Source: Candidatus Bathyarchaeota archaeon (lineage in GTDB: Archaea > Thermoproteota > Bathyarchaeia > 40CM-2-53-6). Taken from it: a stretch of DNA of 41,125 bases. Under the pieces are notes generated by a model. That model was given only the letters and a program-made list of their open reading frames with translations, had not been told where the DNA came from and made no database searches. The position numbers and the translations under genes were made by a program. Shown piece by piece: positions 16,190 to 25,233 of the stretch (positions are counted from its first letter, which is position 1; every line of letters begins with the position of its first letter). The stretch spans positions 1-41,125 of the forward strand of contig VBBD01000017.1 in NCBI GenBank assembly GCA_005882895.1. The letters are read 5' to 3'.

Positions 16190-16215
16190 GATAGAATGCC
16201 AAGCGGCGGACGCTG

Positions 16216-16227
16216 ATTTAACATATC
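16216..16227 (-). promoter_or_regulatory. TATA box of the PLP enzyme gene
   Basis: GATATGTTAAAT on the minus strand is centred about 32 nt before the ATG at 16189, as for a leaderless archaeal gene. Confidence 0.5.
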
Positions 16228-16277
16228 TTTCTGAAACTCGAAGGTGACATCAGAAGCTTGACACGTTTTTGAAAAAA

Positions 16278-16316
16278 TCCCGCGAGGCGCGAGCGACCTA
16301 GGAGACGCCTACGGGA
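16278..16316 (+). ncRNA. Interrupted hairpin upstream of the surface-protein gene
   Basis: TCCCG/CGGGA and AGGCG/CGCCT stack into a ten-pair stem with a small internal loop and a 16-nt apical loop containing the palindrome CCTAGG. It lies about 105 nt before the giant gene and after a T5-G-A6 stretch. It could be part of a structured leader; no known riboswitch class was recognised. Confidence 0.3.
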
Positions 16317-16359
16317 TCTATGCCTCATGCAGGAATGAATCCTTCTAGGAGAACTCTTG

Positions 16360-16449
16360 ATGAACAATTTCGGTAACAAGGAGCATAGTAACGAAAGAAA
16401 TGTGGCTATCCCAGAATCCGAATGCGACCATCGAATTATCGTCCGATAA
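16360..16449 (+). CDS. Possible 29-aa leader peptide overlapping the giant gene start
   Basis: An ATG at 16360 follows TAGGAG by 8 nt and opens 29 codons (MNNFGNKEHSNERNV...), ending at TAA 16447-16449. This is 28 nt inside the giant gene in another frame. The giant gene's own ATG has no clear ribosome-binding site, so coupling through this frame is plausible. Confidence 0.3.
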   Translation: MNNFGNKEHSNERNVAIPESECDHRIIVR

Positions 16450-19400
16450 TCCTCATCGTTCTCTCACTAGCGGTTCTCTGGAGTGTTCCCGCAACCAAAG
16501 CGGGCCCGAATCTGGGAAATCTGTTTCCTCCAAGCTTCGAAGTGAACGGTATGGCAGTCAACCCGCAGGGAGACGTGGCCGCGGGCAGCTTTTACGCCCT
16601 AGACCCGACGATAATTCCCTGGGATCTGACTAACCCGATTTACAAATATGTCGGAGTGACACTGATAGTTAGCAACTTCAACTCTTCAAGCCTGTCCACC
16701 ACCGCGGGAATAAACATCACTAGCTCCGCGAACAGCCTCGCGCCCTACACAGTGATCCTCATAATAGAGGGCGTCCAACGCAACACTCTATCGATAGTTT
16801 CTGACGTGCAGACCGTTTTCGGCATGGCACCGGGATCATTCCAGGCCCTAGTCTCAAACCCTCTAACTCTTCCCGTCTCGGTCTTTGGTGCCAACTTCAC
16901 TTCAAATCCCTATTCTAGCTTCGTCAACAAATTCGTGGCACTAACAAGCGCCAAGTCCGCGATGATAGGAAAGTACACCAGCTCCCTCCTTCAAACGTCG
17001 AGTTCAGCGATTATTTTCAACAGCCTAGAATCCCTCATTTATCCCGTAACTCCAGCGTTTAGCGCATCAAGTATCGCCTCGCAAGTACTCGGTCTAACCT
17101 CGATCGGGGCCGCGATCGCCCCCGCCTTCGGACTCAACTCCACGGGCGTCGTTGTAGTCCACAAGAAAGTCTTGACCTTCTCCCTACCCCAAGACTATAC
17201 AATCGGCTTCGGGTCGCTCGTTGGCGAAACGGGAGGGATCTATTCGGCCACGAATGAGACTTTTGTGGCATCGTTGCCGGGGGGAGCGCAGGTCAAGAGT
17301 TTCAGCCCGACCAACATGTTGGTCCAGTCAGGTGTTGGATCGACACTTGTCGTTGGAGTATTCCCTTGGGTGGGGACAGCCCAGAGACTATTGCCTGACG
17401 TGAGTGTTACATTCCACTATCCTGCTTTCGACTCCCCATATCTCAGTGCAACATGGACCACGACACCCTCAACTTTCAATGTTGGACAGCCGTTCAATCT
17501 CACCTTGGACCTAACCAACACGGGGGCAATGGACGCGAGCAATCTGCACTTCACTCTTGTCTTTTCCGGAGTCGTACTCCTAGGCCAGCCTACTGTATCA
17601 TCTTTGCAGTTCAGCTTGGCCTCTCTTCTCAAAGGAACGACCTACAACCGCTTGTTCAGCTTTCAATCTTTCAATCCAAATCCGACATTCACCCTTAGCG
17701 CATATTTCCTGGACACATCGAACTACGTCTACCAGTGGAACACCCAGTTTTCACCGGCCCTAAACGTGAAACAGAATGGCCCCCTGACCGTTACGAAGAG
17801 TATCAGCCCAACCAGTCCGTCTTACGGACAAATCGGAACCGTCACAGTGAGCATACACAATAACAACCTAACCACCACATACTTCAACATAGAAGACCTC
17901 AACCCCGATGCCCAGATCTTCCTATACCCTCAAGGAGTAGGGAACACTCCACAGCAGCCTCAGCCCTGCCCAGTCGTCGTCAACTCCTTCTCTCCAGTCA
18001 CAGCCAATACTACATACTTCACATTCCAAGTCAAAAACGGTCTCGGCTGCGCTCCAACAGTTCTGACACGTGTACTCCTCCAACCCTTTGGTCAGACAAT
18101 GCAACTTGCGGCTTCTCCAAACATGCTCCTCGGAGGAGGTGAGGCATGGAGCCCGTTGAAACCCTATCAAATTCCTGGAGGCCCTGCCGTGCTCTTCGAG
18201 CAGCTGACCCTTAGGCTGACATTCCAGAACTATGCCAATATGACAGATTCGGGTCAGGTCGGATATTCGGGACCTCTCCCGCAACTCGAAAACCCGAAGA
18301 CCTCCTACCTTGGACTTGACTGTTTACCGTGCTCGGTCCCCAGCGGCGGATCAACTACCATTGCGGGTGCTCTCGTAAACGCAACGGGCAAACCGATCGC
18401 AAACGCTCCCGTGGTACTATCATACAGGTTTACGAACAACACATTGAAACCAATAACGACTGTCATAACAAACTCGACAGGTGGATATTCTACCAGCTGG
18501 CTGGGCGTGTCGACCCTGCCAGTAGGAAGCTACCGACTCATCGGCAATTACACCGGATCTCCGCAGAACAATGCTGAGGGGATGTACATCCCGTTCTCAA
18601 TAATCACTCCAACAAGCATCTCGCCCGGCGGAACGATAACTCTGTCCTATCCGTACTTCTTCAACGTCACAGGTGCAATGTCAATAACACCGGAACGAAT
18701 AGCCTACAGCAGCCAAGTTAATGCAACGGGGACAGGCCAGCAGCTGATTGGTGAATACATCACCCAATCTCCTACAATAGCCGTCACGGTCGGACCCCCA
18801 ACGATCATCCCCGTGGTAGAGATGACGATGAACGTTACGAAGATCAGTTTCCTCTATGTCGCCCAGAACCAGAGCCTGGTCCAGGTCAACCTTCGTGTGA
18901 CCAACACGGGACCTCAACTCGCTAACAATGTTATCGTATCTTCTTTGATTCCGCAAAGCTCCAGGACCAACTCTACTGGTGGCTCGGCACCGTTCTGGCT
19001 CCCAGTTGTGAGCCTCGGTCCTTCTCTTTCCGAAGCCAGCAACCTTAAGACCGTAACATTCTCCGTCGCATCCCTCCCGTCGGGACAAAGCTTCTCCACA
19101 TGGTACACTGTCAGGGCAAATAGCACGAATCTCTACGAGACCGCCAACAACGTCACCGCTCAATCTGGCGCGAACCAGTACAAGTTCTACTACACCGGAC
19201 CCCTTCTCGGGGTGTATCCCTCTCCCTCGACCACCCAGCTTCCCCAGATAGGCCTCCTGAAAACCTATCTCACGATCGACCCGGCGGTCGTGGCGAATAA
19301 GACATCAACCATCGTTAGCGTACATCTATACAACGCGGGAAATGTAACCTACAACAACATCATAGCCACAGTACCGAGTTTCACAGGAAACGGGCTAAAC

Positions 19401-20969
19401 TTTCCCATCGTTTCGAAGATCGTCCCGAACATGGCTCCTGGAACCTTTCAGACGGTGGACTTCACCGCAACTGCTATGGTCCCTACAATAGACTTCTTTG
19501 GTGGTGTGTCGAGCTACTATCTGTCAGGAACAGTATCATACAACCAATCTAGTACCAAGGGTTTCCAGACCAGTTTCGGCCACACCGTACCAATCTATGA
19601 CCCGACGATTGCAGGGTTCAATCCAAGCCTGAGAATTGTCATCTCCGCTCCAACGCCTCAAGTCTCAGCAGGAGCAACTGACCTCGTATTAGTAACAGTA
19701 ACAAATACAGGGTCGTCAAACGTGACGAATTTCTCGTACAATCTTCAAGCCTACAGCCCCTTGTTCAATCCGCTAGGCCCCTCATCCCCCGAGACCAGCT
19801 ACGGAAGCTACTCCACAGGCTGGCCCTACAGCCTCGGAGCAAGCCAGAGCATCAATTTCCGAATTGGAATAGAGACAAGGGCTGGAGGCTCCTACCCTGT
19901 CTACGGATCATACATCAACTACGAATACAGTCCTCCGGGATCAACAAACAGCAACCAGGGCGCACAAGTCTCCTCCTCGAGCGCAGCACTGATAACTGCT
20001 ACTGACACAACACCGCCAACTGTTAGTACTCCGTGGTCCAGCCCATTCGCCCCGACCTCCAGCGACCAAGTTCACGTAGGGACGCAAATCTACGACGGTA
20101 GTGGAGTAAGCTCGGTCAACATAGAGTATTCCACTGACAGACTGACCTGGACATCCGTTCCAATGACCCCGCTGTTCGGCTCCTACGCAAAAGGACAAAA
20201 CGTGCCCGTCCAACAACCATTCTTTGGAGACATATACAACGTAACCATCCCACCAATAGGCCCAGGCGCGGCCGTGTTCTATCGCATCAGAGCATCGGAC
20301 AGTCTTGGAAACAGTGGACTCCAAGACAACAACGGCAACGACTACGTCTACTTCATCCAAGGAGGCAACAGCTGGCTCTTTCCCAACCAGGTTCCGGGAA
20401 CGAACATGCTGTTGAACGGGACTCAGTACGTTCCAGCAATCCAAACATCACTCTTCCTCAACGTGTCCACGCCCATTGCAGTCCAGGTAATACAGCTCCC
20501 CTCAAATCCGGGTGGAACTCCACCGGCTGGATTGTCCGCTCTGGGAATCTACACGCAAGTCAATGCCAACATTTCCATCGCCTTGAATGCTCGCGTCCGA
20601 TTCTATTATACACCAAGCCAGATTCAAGGCTTGAACACCAGCACAATCGCTCCATACTACTGGAATGGGGCGAACTGGATCCCTCTGAGCAATGTTGCGG
20701 TGAACACTAACCAGAACTACGTTGAGGGAACGGTCAACCATTTCAGCCTCTTCGCAGTGTTCGCCAAACAAGCGTCAACTCAGCCTCCTCCGACAACACA
20801 ACCGGCTAGCCAATCAACCATCCTCTACATCGGTCTAGCTGGCGTGATCGCTGCAATCGCCATTATAGGAGGAATCCTCCTAGCGAAAAAGCGAAAACGT
20901 AGAACAACCAACTTCCTCCCGACACCAACTTCCCCTCCCACAGTTTTCGGAAGCCCATCGACTCGCTAA
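16422..20969 (+). CDS. Giant secreted, membrane-anchored surface protein (COG1361-like repeats)
   Basis: 1515 residues. A signal peptide (about 1-28, cleavage near TKA-GP) is followed by a series of beta-sandwich modules of the CARDB/COG1361 kind. Each carries a 'V-T-N-T-G' type strand: LDLTNTGAMDASN (about 360), VSIHNNN (470), LRVTNTGPQLANN (825), HLYNAGNVTYNN (968) and VTVTNTGSSNVTN (1090). A carboxypeptidase-regulatory/Big-like module (VNATGKPIANAPVVLSY) lies near 645, and a TPPTVS Ig-like module near 1195. The last module (YYWNGANW...VNHFSLFAVF, about 1410-1450) precedes a Thr/Gln/Pro-rich linker, one membrane helix (about 1467-1488) and a basic KKRKRR stop-transfer. Many N-x-S/T sites suggest glycosylation. 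An ABC exporter is encoded directly behind it. Confidence 0.85.
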   Translation: MRPSNYRPIILIVLSLAVLWSVPATKAGPNLGNLFPPSFEVNGMAVNPQGDVAAGSFYALDPTIIPWDLTNPIYKYVGVTLIVSNFNSSSLSTTAGINITSSANSLAPYTVILIIEGVQRNTLSIVSDVQTVFGMAPGSFQALVSNPLTLPVSVFGANFTSNPYSSFVNKFVALTSAKSAMIGKYTSSLLQTSSSAIIFNSLESLIYPVTPAFSASSIASQVLGLTSIGAAIAPAFGLNSTGVVVVHKKVLTFSLPQDYTIGFGSLVGETGGIYSATNETFVASLPGGAQVKSFSPTNMLVQSGVGSTLVVGVFPWVGTAQRLLPDVSVTFHYPAFDSPYLSATWTTTPSTFNVGQPFNLTLDLTNTGAMDASNLHFTLVFSGVVLLGQPTVSSLQFSLASLLKGTTYNRLFSFQSFNPNPTFTLSAYFLDTSNYVYQWNTQFSPALNVKQNGPLTVTKSISPTSPSYGQIGTVTVSIHNNNLTTTYFNIEDLNPDAQIFLYPQGVGNTPQQPQPCPVVVNSFSPVTANTTYFTFQVKNGLGCAPTVLTRVLLQPFGQTMQLAASPNMLLGGGEAWSPLKPYQIPGGPAVLFEQLTLRLTFQNYANMTDSGQVGYSGPLPQLENPKTSYLGLDCLPCSVPSGGSTTIAGALVNATGKPIANAPVVLSYRFTNNTLKPITTVITNSTGGYSTSWLGVSTLPVGSYRLIGNYTGSPQNNAEGMYIPFSIITPTSISPGGTITLSYPYFFNVTGAMSITPERIAYSSQVNATGTGQQLIGEYITQSPTIAVTVGPPTIIPVVEMTMNVTKISFLYVAQNQSLVQVNLRVTNTGPQLANNVIVSSLIPQSSRTNSTGGSAPFWLPVVSLGPSLSEASNLKTVTFSVASLPSGQSFSTWYTVRANSTNLYETANNVTAQSGANQYKFYYTGPLLGVYPSPSTTQLPQIGLLKTYLTIDPAVVANKTSTIVSVHLYNAGNVTYNNIIATVPSFTGNGLNFPIVSKIVPNMAPGTFQTVDFTATAMVPTIDFFGGVSSYYLSGTVSYNQSSTKGFQTSFGHTVPIYDPTIAGFNPSLRIVISAPTPQVSAGATDLVLVTVTNTGSSNVTNFSYNLQAYSPLFNPLGPSSPETSYGSYSTGWPYSLGASQSINFRIGIETRAGGSYPVYGSYINYEYSPPGSTNSNQGAQVSSSSAALITATDTTPPTVSTPWSSPFAPTSSDQVHVGTQIYDGSGVSSVNIEYSTDRLTWTSVPMTPLFGSYAKGQNVPVQQPFFGDIYNVTIPPIGPGAAVFYRIRASDSLGNSGLQDNNGNDYVYFIQGGNSWLFPNQVPGTNMLLNGTQYVPAIQTSLFLNVSTPIAVQVIQLPSNPGGTPPAGLSALGIYTQVNANISIALNARVRFYYTPSQIQGLNTSTIAPYYWNGANWIPLSNVAVNTNQNYVEGTVNHFSLFAVFAKQASTQPPPTTQPASQSTILYIGLAGVIAAIAIIGGILLAKKRKRRTTNFLPTPTSPPTVFGSPSTR

Positions 20970-20995
20970 CCCGTTTCTTCGAAATCCAGGCTAGC

Positions 20996-22132
20996 ATGGT
21001 CATAGTCGGTTTGACCTCGTTCAGCCTCCTCCGTTTCACTGCGAGTGGACTCGCCCGCCGCAGGGTCCGCACCATTCTTACAATTGTTGGGCTAGCTGCA
21101 CTGATCCTGACCTATGTAACGGTCCAGTCTCTGGTCTCAACTCTCGAAGTCAACTTGTCAGGAAGTGTAACCTCCCTCGGGGGCGAGATTGATGTCTGGA
21201 GCAAAGGCGCCTCCTACCCGTTAATCAGCAAGATTCCCGAATCCTACGCCGCAGTGGTGAAAACCGTCCCAGGGATTTCTTTCGCCACGCCAGTCACCCT
21301 CGCGCTGCTGACAGTTGACTCTGCTGAAGCTCTCACTGCAGGCGTAGTTCCTGCCCAGCTTCGTTCCCTTCTCAACTACAGCATGGTAGCGGGAACCATG
21401 ATCACATCAAACCAAACTGGGATACTAGCGATAGGCAAAGCGCTGTCAGCAACTATCGGAAAAGGCGCAGGAGACCCGGTCCAGCTGAACGGTGCAATGT
21501 ACAGCATTTCTGGGGTCTACCTTACGAATAGTTGGATGGACTACTCAGCCATCATCCCCCATGTAGTCGCGCAACAGATGATCGGTATGGTGAACGGTAC
21601 CTCGATGATCGTTGCTACAGCTCAGGACTCGCGAAATGTCAACAACGTGATAGGTGAGATCAGGACCCTAATGCCGACAGTGGAGGCTTTTCGGACCAAC
21701 GAAGCTCCTTCGAATGTCTCGCCGATATTCGCCTCTCTGGAAAGCATAGCCTCGGACATAACAGCAATCGTAACTCTCGGCGCTGTTTTGGGAATAATGA
21801 ACTCAAACCTCAACAACCTACGCGAAAGAATGCGTGCATTTGCCATCTTCAAGGCGACCGGAGCCTCTTACAACCAGATAATCAAGCTGGTCTTCTACGA
21901 GTCTCTCCTGCTGGGGACCCTGGGAACGATAGTTGGGCTCGGAATATCCTACGTGGCTCTCCAGTTTATCTCGATCCCAATAGTCCAGAATGTCAGCGTC
22001 GGCATAATTCTCGTTCCTTCCACATTCCTCTACGCCGCCCTGCTCGCATTTTCCGTTTCTCTCGTGGCTTCCATTTATCCGGCGCTCAGAATCGCCCGGG
22101 TCCGGCCTCAGGAGGTCTTCAGGTTTGGATGA
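20996..22132 (+). CDS. MacB/FtsX-type ABC permease
   Basis: 378 residues. One N-terminal helix (about 25-45) is followed by an extracytoplasmic MacB core domain (about 50-245) and three C-terminal helices (about 255-275, 300-330, 340-365). The last carry the FtsX signature (FAIFKATGASYNQIIKLVFYES and [19 protein letters not shown]). Such proteins act by transmembrane movement of an outer domain (mechanotransmission) to release or remodel lipoproteins, toxins or cell-wall enzymes. The gene starts 26 nt after the giant surface-protein gene and overlaps the ATPase gene by 8 nt. Its cargo or partner may be that protein. Confidence 0.9.
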   Translation: MVIVGLTSFSLLRFTASGLARRRVRTILTIVGLAALILTYVTVQSLVSTLEVNLSGSVTSLGGEIDVWSKGASYPLISKIPESYAAVVKTVPGISFATPVTLALLTVDSAEALTAGVVPAQLRSLLNYSMVAGTMITSNQTGILAIGKALSATIGKGAGDPVQLNGAMYSISGVYLTNSWMDYSAIIPHVVAQQMIGMVNGTSMIVATAQDSRNVNNVIGEIRTLMPTVEAFRTNEAPSNVSPIFASLESIASDITAIVTLGAVLGIMNSNLNNLRERMRAFAIFKATGASYNQIIKLVFYESLLLGTLGTIVGLGISYVALQFISIPIVQNVSVGIILVPSTFLYAALLAFSVSLVASIYPALRIARVRPQEVFRFG

Positions 22133-22823
22133 GGAACCCATTCTAAGAACGGATGAGCTGAGCAAGACATACTGGAATGGACCAGAGAAAACAGTCGCTC
22201 TCGACAATGTAAGTCTACAAGTCCGTAAAGGAGAGCTTCTGGCCGTCTACGGTCCATCGGGGTCCGGAAAGACCACCCTCCTGTTCCTTCTAGGCGGGTT
22301 TGACAAGCCAACAACGGGCAGGATACTGCTAGATGGGATTGAAATCTCGAACATGGACGAGCATCGACTTTCCGAGATCAGACGCAACACGGTGGGTTTT
22401 GTTTTTCAAAACTACAATCTCGTCGAGGAGCTGACGGTTCTGGAGAACGTCAAGTTGACAATGATGTTCGAAGGGAAACCGGAGGAAGAAATGAAAGAGA
22501 GGACAAGTGAACTTCTCGACAAAGTAGGGTTGGTTGGCAAAGAGCGACACCGACCCTCTCAACTCAGCGCCGGGGAGCAACAACGAGTCGCAATCGCTAG
22601 AGCGTTGGCGAACAGGCCGCGGCTCGTCCTGATGGATGAGCCTACAGGTAACTTGGATCAGGATAACTCGCGAGCACTCGTCCGGCTGGTAGCTAGTATC
22701 ATTCGAGAGGAAGGAGTGACCTTCATAATCGCCACTCACAATCTTGAGATTGTCCAGGGAACGCCGTCCAGGTTGTTCCTCAAAGCAGGCCAAGTGGCGA
22801 CTGATTTCATGTCACAATCGTAA
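22125..22823 (+). CDS. LolD/MacB-type ABC ATPase
   Basis: 232 residues. Walker [10 protein letters not shown] is at about 44-52, Q-loop in [17 protein letters not shown], signature [15 protein letters not shown] near 145, Walker [13 protein letters not shown] near 168, and H-loop in [10 protein letters not shown]. The TTG start lies 8 nt behind a GGAGG site inside the end of the permease gene, showing translational coupling. It drives the MacB/FtsX-like permease. A LolD-like ATPase usually pairs with one or two such permeases; here only one permease gene is present. Confidence 0.93.
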   Translation: MDEEPILRTDELSKTYWNGPEKTVALDNVSLQVRKGELLAVYGPSGSGKTTLLFLLGGFDKPTTGRILLDGIEISNMDEHRLSEIRRNTVGFVFQNYNLVEELTVLENVKLTMMFEGKPEEEMKERTSELLDKVGLVGKERHRPSQLSAGEQQRVAIARALANRPRLVLMDEPTGNLDQDNSRALVRLVASIIREEGVTFIIATHNLEIVQGTPSRLFLKAGQVATDFMSQS

Positions 22824-22830
22824 GTCACAG

Positions 22831-22859
22831 GCGGTTCCTAGGAAAGAGGCTAGAACCGC
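22831..22859. terminator. Hairpin between convergent genes
   Basis: GCGGTT-C-CTA pairs with TAG-AACCGC (nine pairs, one bulge) around a 10-nt purine-rich loop. It sits exactly between the ABC operon and the convergent small gene, and so may end both transcripts. Confidence 0.5.
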
Positions 22860-23059
22860 TACGGCCGATGGTTCTTAACTCCGAGAGCTTCCAGTTTGTA
22901 TTGGAGATGTTTCTCCATAACCTCTGTCATGAGCAATCCACTCTTCATGCTGTTGTAGATGAAAAGCCAATAATCCTTCTGGGCCACCCTTTTCCCTTCT
23001 ACACTAAGAACGTACAGTTCAATCTGGTCTAGCAGATTCATCACGTCCCGATCTCTCAA
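22859..23059 (-). CDS. Small helical protein downstream of cystathionine beta-synthase
   Basis: 66 codons from TTG 23059 (ATG at 23041 is an alternative), 19 nt after the beta-synthase stop on the same strand. It is charged and mainly helical (NLLDQIELYVLSVEGKRVAQKDYWLFIYNSMKSGLL), with no recognised domain. Good codon composition and operon position support it. Confidence 0.5.
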   Translation of the reverse strand: MRDRDVMNLLDQIELYVLSVEGKRVAQKDYWLFIYNSMKSGLLMTEVMEKHLQYKLEALGVKNHRP

Positions 23060-23078
23060 TCTTCATCCATCTCTCGAG

Positions 23079-24047
23079 TTATCGGAAGCCTTGTTCTTTC
23101 ATCCATTTGTCAGAGAATAATTTGCTGAGGTAGTTTCGGCCAGTGTCCGGCAGAAGCGCAACAATCGTACTGTGTTCATCCAGGTGCTCTGCAACTTTCA
23201 TGGCAGCTTGGACTGCTGTGCCTCCGGACCCTCCTACCAGGATTCCTTCTTCCCGCGCCAGCCGTCGGGCCATATGGAAAGAGTCCCTATCAGAGACCTG
23301 TATTACGTCATCTACGATCGACATGTCCAGTGTTCCTGGCACGAAATCTTCGCCTATCCCTTCTACCTTGTACTGGTGTGGCTCTTCCTTTTGGCCGTGA
23401 AAGCGCGGATAGAAAATGGACCCTTCCGGATCCACACCGACAACCTTCAAGCTCTTCTTCTTCTCCTTCAGAAACCTACCTGTCCCTGTGATGGTCCCGC
23501 CGGTTCCCATGCCACAGACAAACACGTCTAGCTGACCGTCTGTCTGACGCCAGATCTCGGGACCCGTAGTCCGGTAGTGAGCGTCTGGATTGGCCCGGTT
23601 CTCATACTGATTGGGCATGCAGGAGTTGGAAGTCTCCTGGGTCAACCTCTCCGCGACCTTGGTGTAGTGTTCAGGAGATTCTGGGGGAACGTTCGTAGGA
23701 GTCACCACAACCTTTGCTCCATACGCTCGTAGGATCGCCCGCTTCTCCTCGCTCATCTTGTCCGGCATGACGAAGATCATCTTGTAGCCTTTCACTGAGG
23801 CAACTATCGCCAATCCAACTCCGGTGTTTCCTGATGTGGGCTCTATGATCGTTCCACCGGGTCTTAAGAGACCCTTCTGTTCTGCTTGTTCGACCATTGC
23901 GATTCCTATTCGATCCTTGACGCTCCCTCCAGGGTTGAGGTTTTCCAGCTTTGCAAGAATAGTGGGCTTGAGACCTTTCGAGACTTTGTTCAGCCGGACG
24001 AGAGGCGTGTTTCCAATAGCGTCTAGTATTGTCTTGTGAACTTCCAT
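23079..24047 (-). CDS. Cystathionine beta-synthase-type PLP enzyme
   Basis: 322 residues from ATG 24047 (the frame is open to TTG 24080, but a TATA box at 24081-24093 makes that start unlikely). PLP lysine K44 is in NPGGSVKDR, the substrate loop is PTSGNTG (about 72-78), and the phosphate loop is GMGTGGTITG near 180. The segments VGVDPEGS, YKVEGIGEDFVP and LPDTGRNYLSKLFSDKWM follow cystathionine beta-synthase rather than O-acetylserine sulfhydrylase. There are no CBS regulatory domains. The enzyme condenses homocysteine and serine to cystathionine, the step before the gamma-lyase-like enzyme encoded at 15 kb. A serine/cysteine synthase activity is the alternative. Confidence 0.88.
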   Translation of the reverse strand: MEVHKTILDAIGNTPLVRLNKVSKGLKPTILAKLENLNPGGSVKDRIGIAMVEQAEQKGLLRPGGTIIEPTSGNTGVGLAIVASVKGYKMIFVMPDKMSEEKRAILRAYGAKVVVTPTNVPPESPEHYTKVAERLTQETSNSCMPNQYENRANPDAHYRTTGPEIWRQTDGQLDVFVCGMGTGGTITGTGRFLKEKKKSLKVVGVDPEGSIFYPRFHGQKEEPHQYKVEGIGEDFVPGTLDMSIVDDVIQVSDRDSFHMARRLAREEGILVGGSGGTAVQAAMKVAEHLDEHSTIVALLPDTGRNYLSKLFSDKWMKEQGFR

Positions 24048-24080
24048 TGAGACAATGCTTCCTTTCGTATCCTCAATCAA

Positions 24081-24093
24081 GGTTGTTTATCTG
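24081..24093 (-). promoter_or_regulatory. TATA-like element of the cystathionine beta-synthase gene
   Basis: CAGATAAACAACC on the minus strand is about 40 nt before the ATG at 24047 and favours that start over the TTG at 24080. Confidence 0.4.
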
Positions 24094-24183
24094 AATAATG
24101 CAGACGCACGGTATTCCACCCGCTCTGATAGATACAAATTGCCTAGGTCACCAGCTTATCCTCTGGTCCACCCACTCACAAGT

Positions 24184-25044
24184 ATGAAGGGATCCACGAG
24201 GGACGAGCCGCGTTACGGTCTCTACATGCCGAATTTCGGGAAGGCAGCTCACCCTCAAGTCCTAGCAAAGCTAGCTGATGAGGCGGAGAAGTCTGGATGG
24301 GACGGTTTCTTTCTCTGGGACCACCTTGTTGAATGGAACGAACGTGTTCCCATCTACGAGACCTTCACATCACTGGCCGCAGTAGCTACGAATACAAACC
24401 GGATTAGGATAGGGACAACGGTTACACCGCTTCCGAAGAGTAAGCCTTGGATAGTCGCGCGCCAAACGGTTGCGCTGGATCACCTATCGAATGGACGACT
24501 GACAATAGGTGTGGGCCTAGGCGCGGAGGAAAGCACTGATTACGACCGGTTTGGGGAAGTCGCGGACAATCGGGTGCTTGGTGAAAAACTGGACGAGGCG
24601 CTCAGCATAATTGCGGGTTTATGGACGGGCAAACCATTCAGTCACAACGGCAAACATTTCCGGGTCAAGAAAACTGTCTTCCTGCCCTCTCCATTGCAGA
24701 AACCTCGGATTCCTATCTGGGTAGGAGGATTCTGGCCTCGCAAGGGTCCATTCAGACGCGCGGCCAAATGGGACGGGGCAATTCCCCTGAGAACACCCGG
24801 AGACCTTCCACAGCCAGAGGATATCCGCCAAGTAATCGATTATGTCAACAATCATCGAAGAAGCAGGGCCCATTTCGACGTTGCAAATATTGGCTGGACT
24901 TCTGGAGTAGACCGCAAGAAGGATAGGGAGAAAATATCGCCATATCTGGAAGCGGGGACGACTTGGTGGTTAGAAAGCCTCTACACGAAACAGGATTCGC
25001 GAGAGAAGATGCGGGAGCGAATCCGTAAGGGTCCACCCGGATAA
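24184..25044 (+). CDS. LLM-class (luciferase-like) flavin/F420 oxidoreductase
   Basis: 286 residues from ATG 24184; the frame is open further up to 24055, but the barrel's first strand RYGLYMPNFG begins soon after this ATG. The luciferase-like TIM barrel shows WDGFFLWDHL (about 40-49), the TNRIRIGTTVTPLP strand, ARQTVALDHLSNGRLTIGVGLG (about 97-118) and RIPIWVGGFWP (about 176). Such enzymes use FMN or coenzyme F420; the archaeal host makes F420 likely. The substrate is unknown. The gene is divergent from cystathionine beta-synthase, so a link to sulfur metabolism is possible but not shown. Confidence 0.88.
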   Translation: MKGSTRDEPRYGLYMPNFGKAAHPQVLAKLADEAEKSGWDGFFLWDHLVEWNERVPIYETFTSLAAVATNTNRIRIGTTVTPLPKSKPWIVARQTVALDHLSNGRLTIGVGLGAEESTDYDRFGEVADNRVLGEKLDEALSIIAGLWTGKPFSHNGKHFRVKKTVFLPSPLQKPRIPIWVGGFWPRKGPFRRAAKWDGAIPLRTPGDLPQPEDIRQVIDYVNNHRRSRAHFDVANIGWTSGVDRKKDREKISPYLEAGTTWWLESLYTKQDSREKMRERIRKGPPG

Positions 25045-25233
25045 CACTAAAGCGACCGAAGCCACCTTAGTCAACACAGGACAGTCTCTTCCTCTTCTTG
25101 GATTAAGCCCACGACTCGAAAACACACACAATCTCCACCGTCATCCGCGAGATTACTTAGGACCCTTATCAGAAGTATCACGACCCTTAACTTTCATACT
25201 TTCCCAGCTGACCCTGACACGTGATTGTAGGAT

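Noticed and set aside
18681-20771. Long minus-strand frames within the giant gene (up to 167 codons)
   Set aside because: They are antisense shadows of repetitive Ser/Thr/Asn codons, with no start signals.
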